From contig CAZFIV010000012.1 in the NCBI GenBank assembly GCA_964519665.1, positions 1-64,000 on the forward strand: a stretch of 64,000 nucleotides of DNA. The letters run 5' to 3'. Source of the stretch: JANQQN01 sp964519665. GTDB lineage: Bacteria; Myxococcota; Kuafuiibacteriia; Kuafuiibacteriales; Kuafuiibacteriaceae. A program made the position numbers and the translations under genes. Positions 35,703 through 44,760 of the stretch are shown here, in pieces (the first letter of the stretch is position 1; the number at the start of each line of letters is the position of its first letter). The notes below the pieces were generated by a model that was not told the origin of the DNA, did not search any database, and worked only from the letters and a program-made list of their open reading frames with translations.

Positions 35703-36641
35703 GTGGGCGCGGTCGCAGTGGTGGTGCTCTTTACGCTCGGCGCCCCTCCATCCTCATCGGTGGTATCGGTCCTGGGACCGGTCGATGCGGTCCTCCTCGA
35801 CCGACTCCGCGGGCATCTTTCGGACCTCCGATGGACGATCCAGCGGGGTCCAAGGAGCCGGGACGCCGCCGGGCGGGCTCCGACTGCCGCGGCCACGGTC
35901 CGGTTCGAGCGCCTCGAGACGGGGGGCTTGCGGATGCGCCTGTCCCTGCCCGACGGCCGACGGTGGCGCCGCGAGCTGCGCGGCCTCGAGGGTCCAGCGG
36001 CCTACGAGGCCGCGGGCCTGATTCTTCGCTCGGCGTTGCTGGCGATCGATGAGGGTTCAACGCCCGGCTGGCTGCCGGAGCCGCCCGGCGCCCCGTCGAC
36101 GGCCACCGGATCGACGACCGGGTGGGGTTGGCGGGCCGCCCTGCGAACCGAGGTCAACGGGGTCGCGCCACCGCTGGGCCTCGAGGTCGCCGCCCATCGT
36201 CGGTGGCACCACTGGTCGGCCGGCATGAGCGTTTCCGCTCGCTGGCCGCTGACCGTCGAAGAGTCGGGAACCGAGCTGAGTCTGGGCCGGTACGACGGGG
36301 CCCTCTACGGCGGCTGGTCGACCCGGGCGGGCGCGTGGGCGTTCGGGGCCCGCGCGAGCGCGGGCGCCGTCCTGTGGCACCGAACCACGACTCAAGCCGG
36401 CCCTGACGCGGTGGCTCGAGCCGATGCCGTGCAGGTCGGGGGTGTTGTTACGGGGGCGGGCTGGTTCGCACGTCGGCTCGGCGGCGAGTGGGCGATCACC
36501 CTCGAGGTCGGGGTCGACGGGTTGCCCGGCGCCCCCGAATGGACCCTCGGCGATGGGACGTTGGTGGCTGCGCCGTTGATCGTTCAGCCCTGGCTGGCGG
36601 TCGGCGTGAGCGCCGACCCTCAGTTTCGCACCGAGCGCTGA
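35703..36641 (+). CDS. Hypothetical exported protein preceding an ECF sigma operon
   Basis: About 312 aa from GTG 35703; the frame is open up to ATG 35616, so the start is uncertain. The N-terminus VGAVAVVVLFTLGAPPSSS is a signal-peptide-like hydrophobic segment. The rest is Arg/Gly/Ala-rich with amphipathic strands in the C-terminal half (WGWRAALRTEVNGVAPPLG, WAFGARASAGAVLWH), which could be a small outer-membrane barrel. It ends 41 bases before the sigma factor. In myxobacteria such periplasmic proteins often sit with sigma/anti-sigma genes. No family recognised. Confidence 0.6.
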   Translation: MGAVAVVVLFTLGAPPSSSVVSVLGPVDAVLLDRLRGHLSDLRWTIQRGPRSRDAAGRAPTAAATVRFERLETGGLRMRLSLPDGRRWRRELRGLEGPAAYEAAGLILRSALLAIDEGSTPGWLPEPPGAPSTATGSTTGWGWRAALRTEVNGVAPPLGLEVAAHRRWHHWSAGMSVSARWPLTVEESGTELSLGRYDGALYGGWSTRAGAWAFGARASAGAVLWHRTTTQAGPDAVARADAVQVGGVVTGAGWFARRLGGEWAITLEVGVDGLPGAPEWTLGDGTLVAAPLIVQPWLAVGVSADPQFRTER

Positions 36642-36682
36642 CCCATTTTGCCGAACCGAGTCCTCCTATCGGGTAACGTGAC

Positions 36683-37234
36683 ATGGGCGAAGGCGATATT
36701 CCCGACCAGGTTCGCGCCGCCGCCCGCGGGGACCGGGTCGCCGCCGAGTCGGTGCTCCGGCGCCTGTTGCCTCGGGTCCGCAACCTGGTGCGGTACCTGT
36801 TGCGCGGAGATGACGCCGTGGACGACGTGACCCAGCTGGCCCTCGTGGCGGTCACCAAAGGTCTGCCGACCTTTCGCGGTGACGCGCCGATCGAGAAGTG
36901 GGCCGACCGCATCACGGCGCGAGAGGCGTTTCGGTTCGCCAAGCGCCGACGGCTGGAGGTCGCCCGAGAGGCCCCGATGCCCGACGTGGAGCCGGTCACC
37001 CTCCCCACCGACCCTTACCTGCTTCGGCGGACGGTGGTCGCGGAGCTCGACCGGCTCCCCGAAGCGCAGCGTCAGGTCGTGGCGCTCCACCACGCGGCTG
37101 GCTTCACCGTGCCGGAGATCGCCGACTTGCTCGACGTGCCTCGAGACACCGTGAAGAGCCGGCTCCGCCTGGGTATGAAACGCCTGCGGGCCGCGTTCGC
37201 CGAACCCGCGGCGGAGGCTGGGGAGCGACGATGA
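36683..37234 (+). CDS. ECF-type RNA polymerase sigma factor
   Basis: A 183-aa sigma factor: region 2 (VRNLVRYLLRGDDAVDDVTQLALVAVTKGLPTF) and region 4 (LDRLPEAQRQVVALHHAAGFTVPEIADLLDVPRDTVKSRLRLGMKRL). It overlaps the next gene by ATGA. The arrangement of exported protein, sigma, TPR membrane protein and lipoprotein suggests an envelope-related regulon controlled through the downstream membrane protein. Confidence 0.92.
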   Translation: MGEGDIPDQVRAAARGDRVAAESVLRRLLPRVRNLVRYLLRGDDAVDDVTQLALVAVTKGLPTFRGDAPIEKWADRITAREAFRFAKRRRLEVAREAPMPDVEPVTLPTDPYLLRRTVVAELDRLPEAQRQVVALHHAAGFTVPEIADLLDVPRDTVKSRLRLGMKRLRAAFAEPAAEAGERR

Positions 37235-38256
37235 CTCGGCGCCCATGGGAAGACGGCTTGCGTCTCGACGATGCGCCCGGGCCCGCCGAGCCGATCGGCG
37301 ACCTCGAGGCGGAGCGAATGATTCAGCGCGCCCTCGAAAGCTTCGAGGCACCGCCGCGGGTCTCGTTCGCCCTGCGCTGGGGATGGAGTGCAGCAGCCGC
37401 GGTCGCCCTGATCGTTCTCGCTCCGACCGCTCTGGCGGCGATCGCGACCGTCGTGTGGCCCGGGTTGCTCTTCAGCCCGCCCAACGTCGCCTCCGAAGGC
37501 GGCGGCGACGCGGCGGCCGGATCTCGGGCGCCGGACGCCGCCGACCTCGGCGTGCACCTCCTCGAGCGCACGACCGACGACGATATCCCGTCAGCACCGA
37601 TCGCGAGCGGAGACTTTCCGACCCTCGAACGACGAGACGGTAAGGACACTTCCGCCGGGTCGAAACAACAGCGTGGCCGCCGAAGGCGAGCCCGCGCCTC
37701 GGAAGGCAAGACGCCCTCCGACCGCGAACGCAAAAGCGGTGAACGCGGCTCCCGCCGACCGACCATTCACGGGGAAGCTTCCGAGCGGGAGGCCCTGGAA
37801 GGGGCGCTGCCGCCGGTCGGTCGGGCCCCGGGAAGCTGGTCGGGCACTCCGTCGAAACGCTCGCGTCGACCGGTGGGGCCTTCGGCTTCCGAGCTGCTAA
37901 CTCGAGCGAACCAACTCCGCGCCGCCAAGGCGTACGAAGCGGCGACCGAAGCGTACGCCGAGATTCGGCGGCGATTCGCGGGCTCTGGCCCGGCCTACGT
38001 CGCCGCGGTGGCGGAAGGCGAGCTCGAGCTGCAACACGGGCGCGACCCGCGGACCGCACTCGAAGCGTTCGAGGCCGCTCGACGGATGCGCCCCGACGGC
38101 CCGCTGGACGCGGAGGCCCGCTTCGGGCGAGGATCCGCCCTGTGGGCTCTCGGGAGGCGCGCACGAGCCGAACGCGCCTGGCGAGCCCTCATCGACCGGT
38201 ACCCGCATTCGGCGCCGGCCCGGCGGGCCAGGGCCCGCCTCGAGACCCACCCTTGA
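37231..38256 (+). CDS. Membrane protein with C-terminal TPRs, probable anti-sigma factor
   Basis: 341 aa. A cytosolic N-terminus of about 50 residues is followed by one transmembrane helix (AAAAVALIVLAPTALAAIATVVW, about residues 54-76). Then come a low-complexity charged periplasmic linker (about 110-220) and two to three TPR-like units (AYEAATEAYAEIRRRF, ALEAFEAARRMRPDG, RAWRALIDRYPHSAPA). Overlaps of 4 bases with both the sigma gene and the lipoprotein gene indicate tight co-expression. Anti-sigma role is inferred from position and topology. Confidence 0.8.
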   Translation: MTRRPWEDGLRLDDAPGPAEPIGDLEAERMIQRALESFEAPPRVSFALRWGWSAAAAVALIVLAPTALAAIATVVWPGLLFSPPNVASEGGGDAAAGSRAPDAADLGVHLLERTTDDDIPSAPIASGDFPTLERRDGKDTSAGSKQQRGRRRRARASEGKTPSDRERKSGERGSRRPTIHGEASEREALEGALPPVGRAPGSWSGTPSKRSRRPVGPSASELLTRANQLRAAKAYEAATEAYAEIRRRFAGSGPAYVAAVAEGELELQHGRDPRTALEAFEAARRMRPDGPLDAEARFGRGSALWALGRRARAERAWRALIDRYPHSAPARRARARLETHP

Positions 38257-39395
38257 CCTGGCTCCGAGTCCTCGTCGCATCGACCCTGATCGTCGGCGTC
38301 GGTTGTCGACAGCAAGACATCGTCGCCGACCGACCGGACTGCGACGGGTCCGAGTGCGCGCCCCTCGACGCGGGGGTCGGGTGCCCGGCGCGCCCCCCAC
38401 CGCCCGGATCCGGGACCGAAGCCGAGCGGAGGCAGCGCTGGTTCGGCCGGGGGCTGTGCGCATGCGGTGAGATCTCGCTCAGCGCGCCGGCCCGCTTCGA
38501 CAGCTTCGACAGTCGGCAGGGCCCCTACGACCCTCTCGGACCGGGAGGACCGGACGGCCAAAGCGGCGGCATTGGCCTCAACGGGGGCTTGACCACCAGC
38601 GGCCGCCTCGAAGTCGAGGGCGACGCGGTGGTCGGCGAGAACCTCCAGGGCGGCGCCGAGCCCCTCACCTTCGGCAGCCTCCGGGTCGGCGGTTCGGTCG
38701 CCGTCGACGGAGCTCTGACCGTAGGCGGCGACGCCGAGGTCGCCGGTGCCCTGAGGGCCTCCGAGCTTCGGGTCGACGGCCAGCTTACGCAACCCCCAGG
38801 CGCCACTCGAACCGTGGGCATCGAGATGATCGACGAACGCATCACCGGTTCGGTCATGGTGGCCCCACCCTGCGATTGCGATAACCTCCCGAACCTCTCG
38901 GCCATCGTGAACGCCCAGACCGAGTCGGGGGGCGGCCTCGACCTATCCTTAGCCGGGCTCACCAACATCGACGACCCGACCACCGTCGATCTCCCGTGCG
39001 GCGTATATCTCTTCAGCGCCATCAGCGGCTCGAGCGACCTCCGCCTCCGCATTTCAGGCCCTACCCAACTCTACGTGGCCGGCTCTCTGTCGCTCGGTGC
39101 GTTCGATATCGAGATGGCGCCGGGCGCAACCGTCGACCTGTTCATCGCAGGCGGATGGGTCACCGACGGCACCTCCATGATCGGCGACCCCACGCAACCC
39201 GACGCCGTCCGCCTATACATCGGCACCCCCGGCACTCTGAATCTCGCCGGCGGCGCGACATGGTTCGGTCTGGTGGTCGCGCCCAACGCCGACCTCGTTA
39301 CGGCCGGGGATCTCGAGGTTCACGGCAGCCTGTTCCTTCGCCGCCTCAGCGGCTCCGGAGCCGTCGAACTGCACTATGACCGCCGCCTGCGGTGA
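38253..39395 (+). CDS. Lipoprotein with beta-helix (bactofilin/DUF7305-like) repeats
   Basis: About 380 aa from TTG 38253, which overlaps the preceding stop (TTGA). The start is supported by the lipoprotein signal TWLRVLVASTLIVGVGC with Cys at the lipobox. Cys-containing spacer, then repeated beta-helix turns (LRVGGSVAVDGALTVGGDAEVAGALRAS) and a C-terminal domain ending LEVHGSLFLRRLSGSGAVELHYD, as in polymer-forming or adhesin-like envelope proteins. Likely surface or outer-membrane structural protein. Last gene of the sigma operon; purK ends 8 bases away on the other strand. Confidence 0.8.
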   Translation: MTWLRVLVASTLIVGVGCRQQDIVADRPDCDGSECAPLDAGVGCPARPPPPGSGTEAERRQRWFGRGLCACGEISLSAPARFDSFDSRQGPYDPLGPGGPDGQSGGIGLNGGLTTSGRLEVEGDAVVGENLQGGAEPLTFGSLRVGGSVAVDGALTVGGDAEVAGALRASELRVDGQLTQPPGATRTVGIEMIDERITGSVMVAPPCDCDNLPNLSAIVNAQTESGGGLDLSLAGLTNIDDPTTVDLPCGVYLFSAISGSSDLRLRISGPTQLYVAGSLSLGAFDIEMAPGATVDLFIAGGWVTDGTSMIGDPTQPDAVRLYIGTPGTLNLAGGATWFGLVVAPNADLVTAGDLEVHGSLFLRRLSGSGAVELHYDRRLR

Positions 39396-39403
39396 CCCCG
39401 AGG

Positions 39404-40585
39404 CTAAGGAAGCACGCCGGTGAGCGCGAGCCGGGCGAAGTGGGCTTCGGCGCGGCTCAGGGCGAGCTCGAGGTCTTCGTCGAGCACGGTGAAGTGGCCC
39501 ATCTTTCGGCCCGGGCGCGGAGTGCCCTTGTCATAAAGGTGTAGGTGCACCGTGGGGTCGACGAGCAGCTGGCGAAAGTCTGGCCACCTTTGGTCATCAT
39601 CGTCGGAACGGCTGGAATCCTCGGAGTGATCGAGCCACAGGTCGCCGAGCAAGTTGACCATCACCGCCGGGCGCAAGAGGTCGGTGTTCCCGAGGGGCAG
39701 GCCCGCGACCGCGCGGATGTGCTGCTCGAACTGCGAGGTCGCGGTCGCCTCGAGGGTGTAGTGGCCCGAGTTGTGGGGCCGCGGCGCCATCTCGTTGACC
39801 AGTAGGTGGTCGTCGACCCAGAAGAACTCGACTCCGAGCACGCCCACCAGGCCGAGGCGTTCCGCCAGCGCCTCGGCCAGCTCGCGCCCTCGCCGAGCGA
39901 TCTCGGGCGGAACCCGAGCCGGCACGATCGACGCGTGCAAAATGTGATGTAGGTGCCGGTTCTCGGCCATGGGAAAGGTCGTCAGCTCGCCGTCGACGCC
40001 GCGGGCGACGATCACCGAGACCTCGGCGCGATGCTTGATCCACTGCTCCACCACCACCGCATCGGGCTCGCCCAACCGCTTCCAGATATCGTCGGGATCG
40101 AACGCGCCGTCGATCTTGACCTGCCCCTTGCCGTCGTAGCCGAACGCCGCCGTCTTCACCACGCACGGGTGACCGAGCCGCTCGATGGCCGCGGTGAGGT
40201 GGGCGCGGGCCTCGACGACTTCGAACGGGGCGCACGGAAACCCGTTGGCCCTGAGGAATTCTTTTTCCCGCCGCCGATGCTGACATACCGACAATACTCG
40301 ACTCGACGGCCGAAGCGCGCCGGCGGCCTCCACCGCTTCGGCCGCGGTCCGGTCGACATTCTCGAATTCGACCGTGGCCACGTCGACCGACTCCGCGAAC
40401 GCGCGCACGGCCTCTAGATCGTCGTACGGCGAATGGGTCGAGCGGTCGGCCACCATCGACGCCGCCGAGCCCGACTTCGGCTCGAAGACGTGAAACCGAA
40501 ATCCGAGGTGCCGGCCCGCGAGGATCGACATGCGCCCCAGCTGACCGCCCCCCATCATCCCGATCGTTCGAACGCCACCGATCAC
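39404..40585 (-). CDS. purK: N5-carboxyaminoimidazole ribonucleotide synthase
   Basis: A 393-aa ATP-grasp enzyme of purine biosynthesis that carboxylates AIR with bicarbonate and ATP. N-terminal GMMGGGQLGRM, then AAFGYDGKGQVKI (ATP-grasp glycine loop) and GVEFFWVDDHLLVNEMAPRPHNSGHYT, all classic PurK blocks. The GTG start overlaps the purE stop (GTGA), so the pair is translationally coupled. Slightly longer than the usual ~370-380 aa, with an acidic insert (SEDSSRSDDDD). Confidence 0.95.
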   Translation of the reverse strand: MIGGVRTIGMMGGGQLGRMSILAGRHLGFRFHVFEPKSGSAASMVADRSTHSPYDDLEAVRAFAESVDVATVEFENVDRTAAEAVEAAGALRPSSRVLSVCQHRRREKEFLRANGFPCAPFEVVEARAHLTAAIERLGHPCVVKTAAFGYDGKGQVKIDGAFDPDDIWKRLGEPDAVVVEQWIKHRAEVSVIVARGVDGELTTFPMAENRHLHHILHASIVPARVPPEIARRGRELAEALAERLGLVGVLGVEFFWVDDHLLVNEMAPRPHNSGHYTLEATATSQFEQHIRAVAGLPLGNTDLLRPAVMVNLLGDLWLDHSEDSSRSDDDDQRWPDFRQLLVDPTVHLHLYDKGTPRPGRKMGHFTVLDEDLELALSRAEAHFARLALTGVLP

Positions 40586-41076
40586 GGCAGGACCATCGAC
40601 TCGACGTCCGCGGTCTGCTGACGCCGGTGGGCAGCCAAACGTTCGCGAACCTCGGCATCGCCGAGGGCCAGGATCGCCGCCGCGGACAGAGCCGCGTTGA
40701 TCGCCCCAGCTCGCCCGATCGCGAGCGTGGGCGTCGGCACCCCGGCCGGCATCTGAACGATCGATAGGAGGGAGTCGACTCCGTTGAGCACCCGAGACTG
40801 TACCGGCACCCCGAGGACCGGCAGCAGGGTCAGCGACGACACCATGCCCGGCAGATGCGCTGCCCCCCCCGCCCCGGCGATGATCACCTTGAGCCCCCGA
40901 CTCTCTGCGGCTTGCGCGAACTGAACCATGCGCTCGGGGGTTCGGTGGGCGCTGACGATCGCCTTTTCGTATCCGATTCCTAGCGCATCGAGCGTCTCGG
41001 CGGCGTGGCGCATGGTGTCCCAGTCCGACGCACTCCCCATGATGATGGCCACCGGCCCTTCAGCGATCGACGTCAT
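40582..41076 (-). CDS. purE: N5-CAIR mutase
   Basis: A 164-aa class I PurE converting N5-CAIR to CAIR. Signature blocks: IIMGSASDWDTM, SAHRTPERM, IAGAGGAAHLPGM and GVPVQSRVLNGVDSLLSIVQMPAGVPTPTLAIG. ATG 41076 is chosen because AGGGAG lies 8 bases upstream; an in-frame GTG at 41091 is less likely. It forms a two-gene operon with purK. The GS-hydroquinone reductase lies just upstream on the same strand, 22 bases away. Confidence 0.95.
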   Translation of the reverse strand: MTSIAEGPVAIIMGSASDWDTMRHAAETLDALGIGYEKAIVSAHRTPERMVQFAQAAESRGLKVIIAGAGGAAHLPGMVSSLTLLPVLGVPVQSRVLNGVDSLLSIVQMPAGVPTPTLAIGRAGAINAALSAAAILALGDAEVRERLAAHRRQQTADVESMVLP

Positions 41077-41098
41077 TGGCAACTCCCTCACCTGCGCG

Positions 41099-42082
41099 CT
41101 ACGCGAACTTTCCGTCTCGGTCGTGGGGGGTCGAATAGTCGATGATCGGCCCCGTGGGAACGATGCGCGTCGGGTTGATGCTCTCGTGAGAGCCGTAGTA
41201 GTGGTGCTTGATATGGTAGAAGTTACAGGTCTCGGCGACCCCCGGAACCTGGTAGAGCTGCTTGGTGTAGTTCCAGAGGTTAGGGTACTCGGCCAGCCGC
41301 TTTAGATTGCACTTGAAGTGCCCGACGTACACCGGGTCGAACCGCACCAACGTCGTGAACAACCGCCAGTCGGCCTCGGTGATACGCTCACCGGCAAGAT
41401 AGGGCTGACGCGCCAGGCGGTCCTCGAGCATGTCGAGCGTCTCGAACAAGGCGGAGACGGCTTCGTCGTAAGCCTCCTGGGTCGTCGCGAAACCGGACTT
41501 ATAGACCCCATTGTTGACCGTATCGTAGACGACGGGGTTGATCTCATCGATCGCGGCCCGCAGCGCCGCGGGATAGAAATCCGGGCCGCTCGCTCCGACG
41601 TTGTTGAACGCCGAGTTCAGCATTCGGATGATCTCGGACGACTCGTTGTTCACGATCGTTTTCCGATGCTTGTCCCATATCACCGGGACCGTGACCCGCC
41701 CGGTGAAGTCAGACCGCGCCGCCGTGTAGATGGCATGCAGATGCGTCGCGTTGAGGTTCGGATCGGGGATGACGCCTTCGCCCCGCTCGAAAGTCCACCC
41801 CTGATCGCCCATGAACCAATGGACGACGCTCAAATCGATAAAGTCGGTCAGGCCCTTGAGCCGTCGGAAAATCAAGGTCCGATGCGCCCATGGGCATGCG
41901 TAGGAGACGTACAGATGGTACCGCCCGGATTCGGCCTTGAAACCGCCCTCGCCCGTCGGCCCCGCCGAACCGTCCGGCGTGATCCAATTGCGGAACTTCG
42001 ACGCTTCGCGCTGGAAACGACCTCCAGATGCTTTCGTATCATACCATCGGTCTTGCCACCTGCCGTCTACCAGTAAGCCCAT
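41099..42082 (-). CDS. Glutathionyl-hydroquinone reductase (YqjG/ECM4 family)
   Basis: A 327-aa omega/xi-class glutathione transferase that reduces glutathionyl-hydroquinones. The active-site Cys is Cys63 in SYACPWAHR. Further family blocks are VPVIWDKHRKTIVNNESSEIIRM and, in the all-helical C-terminal domain, RITEADWRLFTTLVRFDPVY. Normal full length. Probably a redox-repair enzyme acting in the cytosol on quinone adducts, unrelated to the purine genes beside it. Confidence 0.93.
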   Translation of the reverse strand: MGLLVDGRWQDRWYDTKASGGRFQREASKFRNWITPDGSAGPTGEGGFKAESGRYHLYVSYACPWAHRTLIFRRLKGLTDFIDLSVVHWFMGDQGWTFERGEGVIPDPNLNATHLHAIYTAARSDFTGRVTVPVIWDKHRKTIVNNESSEIIRMLNSAFNNVGASGPDFYPAALRAAIDEINPVVYDTVNNGVYKSGFATTQEAYDEAVSALFETLDMLEDRLARQPYLAGERITEADWRLFTTLVRFDPVYVGHFKCNLKRLAEYPNLWNYTKQLYQVPGVAETCNFYHIKHHYYGSHESINPTRIVPTGPIIDYSTPHDRDGKFA

Positions 42083-42228
42083 GAGCGCCCTCTAGCTCGA
42101 ATGCATCGGGAAGGACAATCCTTCACCCGCGAGCGCAAGGAATGCCGCAAGATCCATTGCCTCTCAGCGATTGACGAATCGCGGGCATCGTTGCATGGAG
42201 ATCGAGTGTCGGGTCCAGTAGCCGGGGA

Positions 42229-42486
42229 CCTCATGCCGCAAGGCGAAGCCGCGCAGCNNNNNNNNNNNNNNNNNNNNNNNNNNNNNNNNNNNNNNNNNNN
42301 NNNNNNNNNNNNNNNNNNNNNNNNNNNNNNNNNNNNNNNNNNNNNNNNNNNNNNNNNGAGCGAAGCGAGCGAAGAGGGGAGGCGCGAATTGACTTCGCGC
42401 CGGGACCCCATGCCGCAAGGCGAAGCCGCGCAGCGAGCGAAGCGAGCGAAGAGGGGAGGCGCGAATTGACTTCGCGCCGGGACCCC
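42229..42486. repeat. 77-bp tandem repeat spanning the assembly gap
   Basis: Two intact or nearly intact copies lie right of the gap (junctions GGGACCCCA at 42402 and 42479, period 77 bp) and a partial copy lies left of it (42234-42257). Each unit contains a hairpin GGCGCGAATTGACTTCGCGCC (8-bp stem) and a string of GCGAAGCGAGC-type repeats. The array is probably longer than shown, since the gap falls inside it. Confidence 0.85.
42258..42357. other. Assembly gap (100 N)
   Basis: Exactly 100 N, the usual placeholder for a gap of unknown size, inside a tandem repeat. Confidence 0.99.
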
Positions 42487-44601
42487 ATGGTCTCCCGGAC
42501 GCTGAGGGAGAAGTTCGGTCACTCGTCCTTTCGGCCCGGCCAAGCCGAGCTCGTCGACAGCGTCTTGTCGGGGCGTCCCACGCTGGGGGTGATGCCCACC
42601 GGCGCAGGAAAGAGCCTGTGTTATCAGCTGCCCGCACTCCTGCTCGAAGGCGTGACGATCGTCGTGTCACCGCTCATCGCACTCATCCAAGACCAAGTCC
42701 GCCAACTCGAAAAACGGGGCATCGCCGCCGCCTCGCTCACCAGCTTCGACGACGGCCCCCAGCGTCGCCAGACCCTCGACCAGCTCCAGCGGGGGGCCAT
42801 CAAGATGCTGTACGTGGCCCCCGAGCGCTTCCGAAACCCAGCCTTCGTCAAGAGTCTGAGCTCGGTGCCCCTCGCTTTGTTTGTGGTCGACGAAGCCCAC
42901 TGCATCAGTGAGTGGGGGTACGATTTCAGGCCCGACTATGCTCGACTCGGACAGGTCTTGCGCGACCTGGGGGCGCCGCGCGCCGCGGCGTTCACCGCTA
43001 CCGCGACGGAAGACGTTCGCGAGGACATCGTTCGAAACCTGGGCTTCATCGAACCCCACGTGATGGTCACCGGTTTCGACCGGCCGAACCTCGAGCTTTC
43101 CGTGGTCGAAGCCGCGTCCCCCGCCCAAAAGAACCGCGCAACCCACGCCGCCATCGAACGATGGCTGGCCGATGGCGGCGCCGCGATCGTGTACGTCGCC
43201 ACCCGCAAGGCGGCCGAGAGGGTGGCGGAAACGCTCCAGGACGAATTTCCGGCCAGCTACGCGTATCATGCCGGCCTCGACGCCGAAACTCGCCGGTCGA
43301 TCCAAGCGGAGTTCGAGACCCGGGACCGAATCGTCGTGGTCGCCACCAGCGCGTTCGGCATGGGCGTCGACCGCAGCGATGTTCGGATCGTCGTGCACTA
43401 TCACATTCCCGACGCGCCCGAAGCCTACTACCAGGAGGTCGGCCGGGCTGGGCGCGACGGCGAAACCGCGGGCGGCGTCCTTCTGTACGATCGCGGCGAC
43501 CTCCGCTACGTCTACATGAGACACGAAGCTGCGTGCCCGACCCCCGAGGCTGTAGGGCGAGCGTTCGAGTGGCTTGAACGAAGGGGGAGCGACGGCATCG
43601 GCGCGCCGTTCGACGTCATGGTCGAGCAGCTCGAAGCGGTTGTCGGGCCCTCGGCGCGAGCGGCCCTGGTCGCGCTCGAGCAAGCCGGCGACGTTCGACT
43701 CGATCTGGGCCCCCCGCGGATGTTGACGGACGCGCCATCGATCACGCCCGCTCAGCTCGAAGCCAAGGCTCGAAATCAACGGCACCGCATCGACGCGATG
43801 GTGGGTTATGCATCGCGCGCCGCGTGCCGTCGGCGGTACTTGGTCGACTATTTCGGCGACCGCCGACGACCCGAGGCGTGCGGGATATGCGACCGTTGCA
43901 CCGCCCCGCAGGCCGCGCCCCTCGCCGGCGACGACCTTCAACACGCGCAGATGGCGTTGTCATGCATCGCCCGCATGCGCGGCCGTTACGGGCGCGGACG
44001 GGTCACCGATGTCCTGATGGGGTCGAAGGCCAAGCCCGTGCTCGAGGCTCAGCTCAGCCGGCTGTCCACGTACGGCCTGCTGGCCAAGTGGTCGCGCTCG
44101 GCCGTCCAAGAGCTCCTAGACCGACTGGTCCAAGCCGGCTACGCCGAAACGATCCTCGGCGACTATCCCCGCCTGGGGCTCACGCAGGCCGGCGCCGACG
44201 CGCTCCGGAGCCGCGCCCCCCTGTTGCTCGCGCCCCCTCGAAAGGCCGACCGAAGCCATGAACCGGCTCCCAACCCGGCTCCCAACCCGGCTCCCAACCC
44301 GGCTCCCAACCCGGCTCCCAACCCGGCTCCCGACCGACCCGCGTCCCCGGAGTCCGGCGATCAGAACCCACCCGACGACGACGAAGTCTTCGCACGCTTA
44401 CGGCAATGGCGGCTCGAGGTCGCGCGCGCGCTCGGGCAACCCCCCTTCATGGTCGCCCATGATCGTCTGCTGCGAGTCATCCACTCCGCACGCCCAACCA
44501 CCCTCGACGAGCTCGCGGCCCTGCCTGGCATCGGCCCCAAGAAACTGGAGGCCTACGGCGATGCGATCCTGCACGTCCTGAACGAAGCTCCGACGTCATG
44601 A
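42487..44601 (+). CDS. recQ: ATP-dependent DNA helicase RecQ
   Basis: About 704 aa; ATG 42487 starts right at the last 77-bp repeat (TTG 42466 lies within it). Helicase motifs: FRPGQAELVDSVL, Walker A PTGAGKS, DEAHCISEWGYDFR and QEVGRAGRDG. The RecQ-Ct zinc site is at CRRRYLVDYFGD...CGICDRC, followed by the winged helix. A Pro/Asn repeat linker at nt 44263-44334 connects to a C-terminal HRDC domain (RQWRLEVARALGQPPFMVAHDRLL). Unwinds DNA during recombination and fork repair. No neighbour in the same operon. Confidence 0.95.
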   Translation: MVSRTLREKFGHSSFRPGQAELVDSVLSGRPTLGVMPTGAGKSLCYQLPALLLEGVTIVVSPLIALIQDQVRQLEKRGIAAASLTSFDDGPQRRQTLDQLQRGAIKMLYVAPERFRNPAFVKSLSSVPLALFVVDEAHCISEWGYDFRPDYARLGQVLRDLGAPRAAAFTATATEDVREDIVRNLGFIEPHVMVTGFDRPNLELSVVEAASPAQKNRATHAAIERWLADGGAAIVYVATRKAAERVAETLQDEFPASYAYHAGLDAETRRSIQAEFETRDRIVVVATSAFGMGVDRSDVRIVVHYHIPDAPEAYYQEVGRAGRDGETAGGVLLYDRGDLRYVYMRHEAACPTPEAVGRAFEWLERRGSDGIGAPFDVMVEQLEAVVGPSARAALVALEQAGDVRLDLGPPRMLTDAPSITPAQLEAKARNQRHRIDAMVGYASRAACRRRYLVDYFGDRRRPEACGICDRCTAPQAAPLAGDDLQHAQMALSCIARMRGRYGRGRVTDVLMGSKAKPVLEAQLSRLSTYGLLAKWSRSAVQELLDRLVQAGYAETILGDYPRLGLTQAGADALRSRAPLLLAPPRKADRSHEPAPNPAPNPAPNPAPNPAPNPAPDRPASPESGDQNPPDDDEVFARLRQWRLEVARALGQPPFMVAHDRLLRVIHSARPTTLDELAALPGIGPKKLEAYGDAILHVLNEAPTS
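44263..44334 (+). repeat. Six 12-bp tandem repeats inside recQ
   Basis: CCGGCTCCCAAC is repeated six times (last unit with one change), encoding Pro-Ala-Pro-Asn units in the linker before the HRDC domain. Length is a multiple of three, so copy-number change would keep the frame. Confidence 0.95.
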
Positions 44602-44653
44602 GGCACGCGGCGAGGTCTCCCGACATGTCGCCGAGAGGCCTCGCCGCACGCCT
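44601..44653 (+). terminator. Imperfect hairpin just after recQ
   Basis: Arms of 15 bases (44601-44615 and 44639-44653) pair with two mismatches; the inner nine bases GCGGCGAGG / CCTCGCCGC are perfect. No T-tract follows, so it would be a non-canonical terminator or an mRNA-stabilising structure. Confidence 0.35.
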
Positions 44654-44760
44654 CGACATCATCGAACCGCGAATTTCGTCGCGCAATTAACCACATCTGC
44701 CCCTCTGGATCCGCTGGGAACTTGCGCGCGGCGCGGCCCGTCATCATTGTGGAGGCCTCA

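Noticed and set aside
44700..44727. Possible sigma-54 promoter before the response regulator
   Set aside because: The GG and GC dinucleotides are not 10 bases apart in any register.
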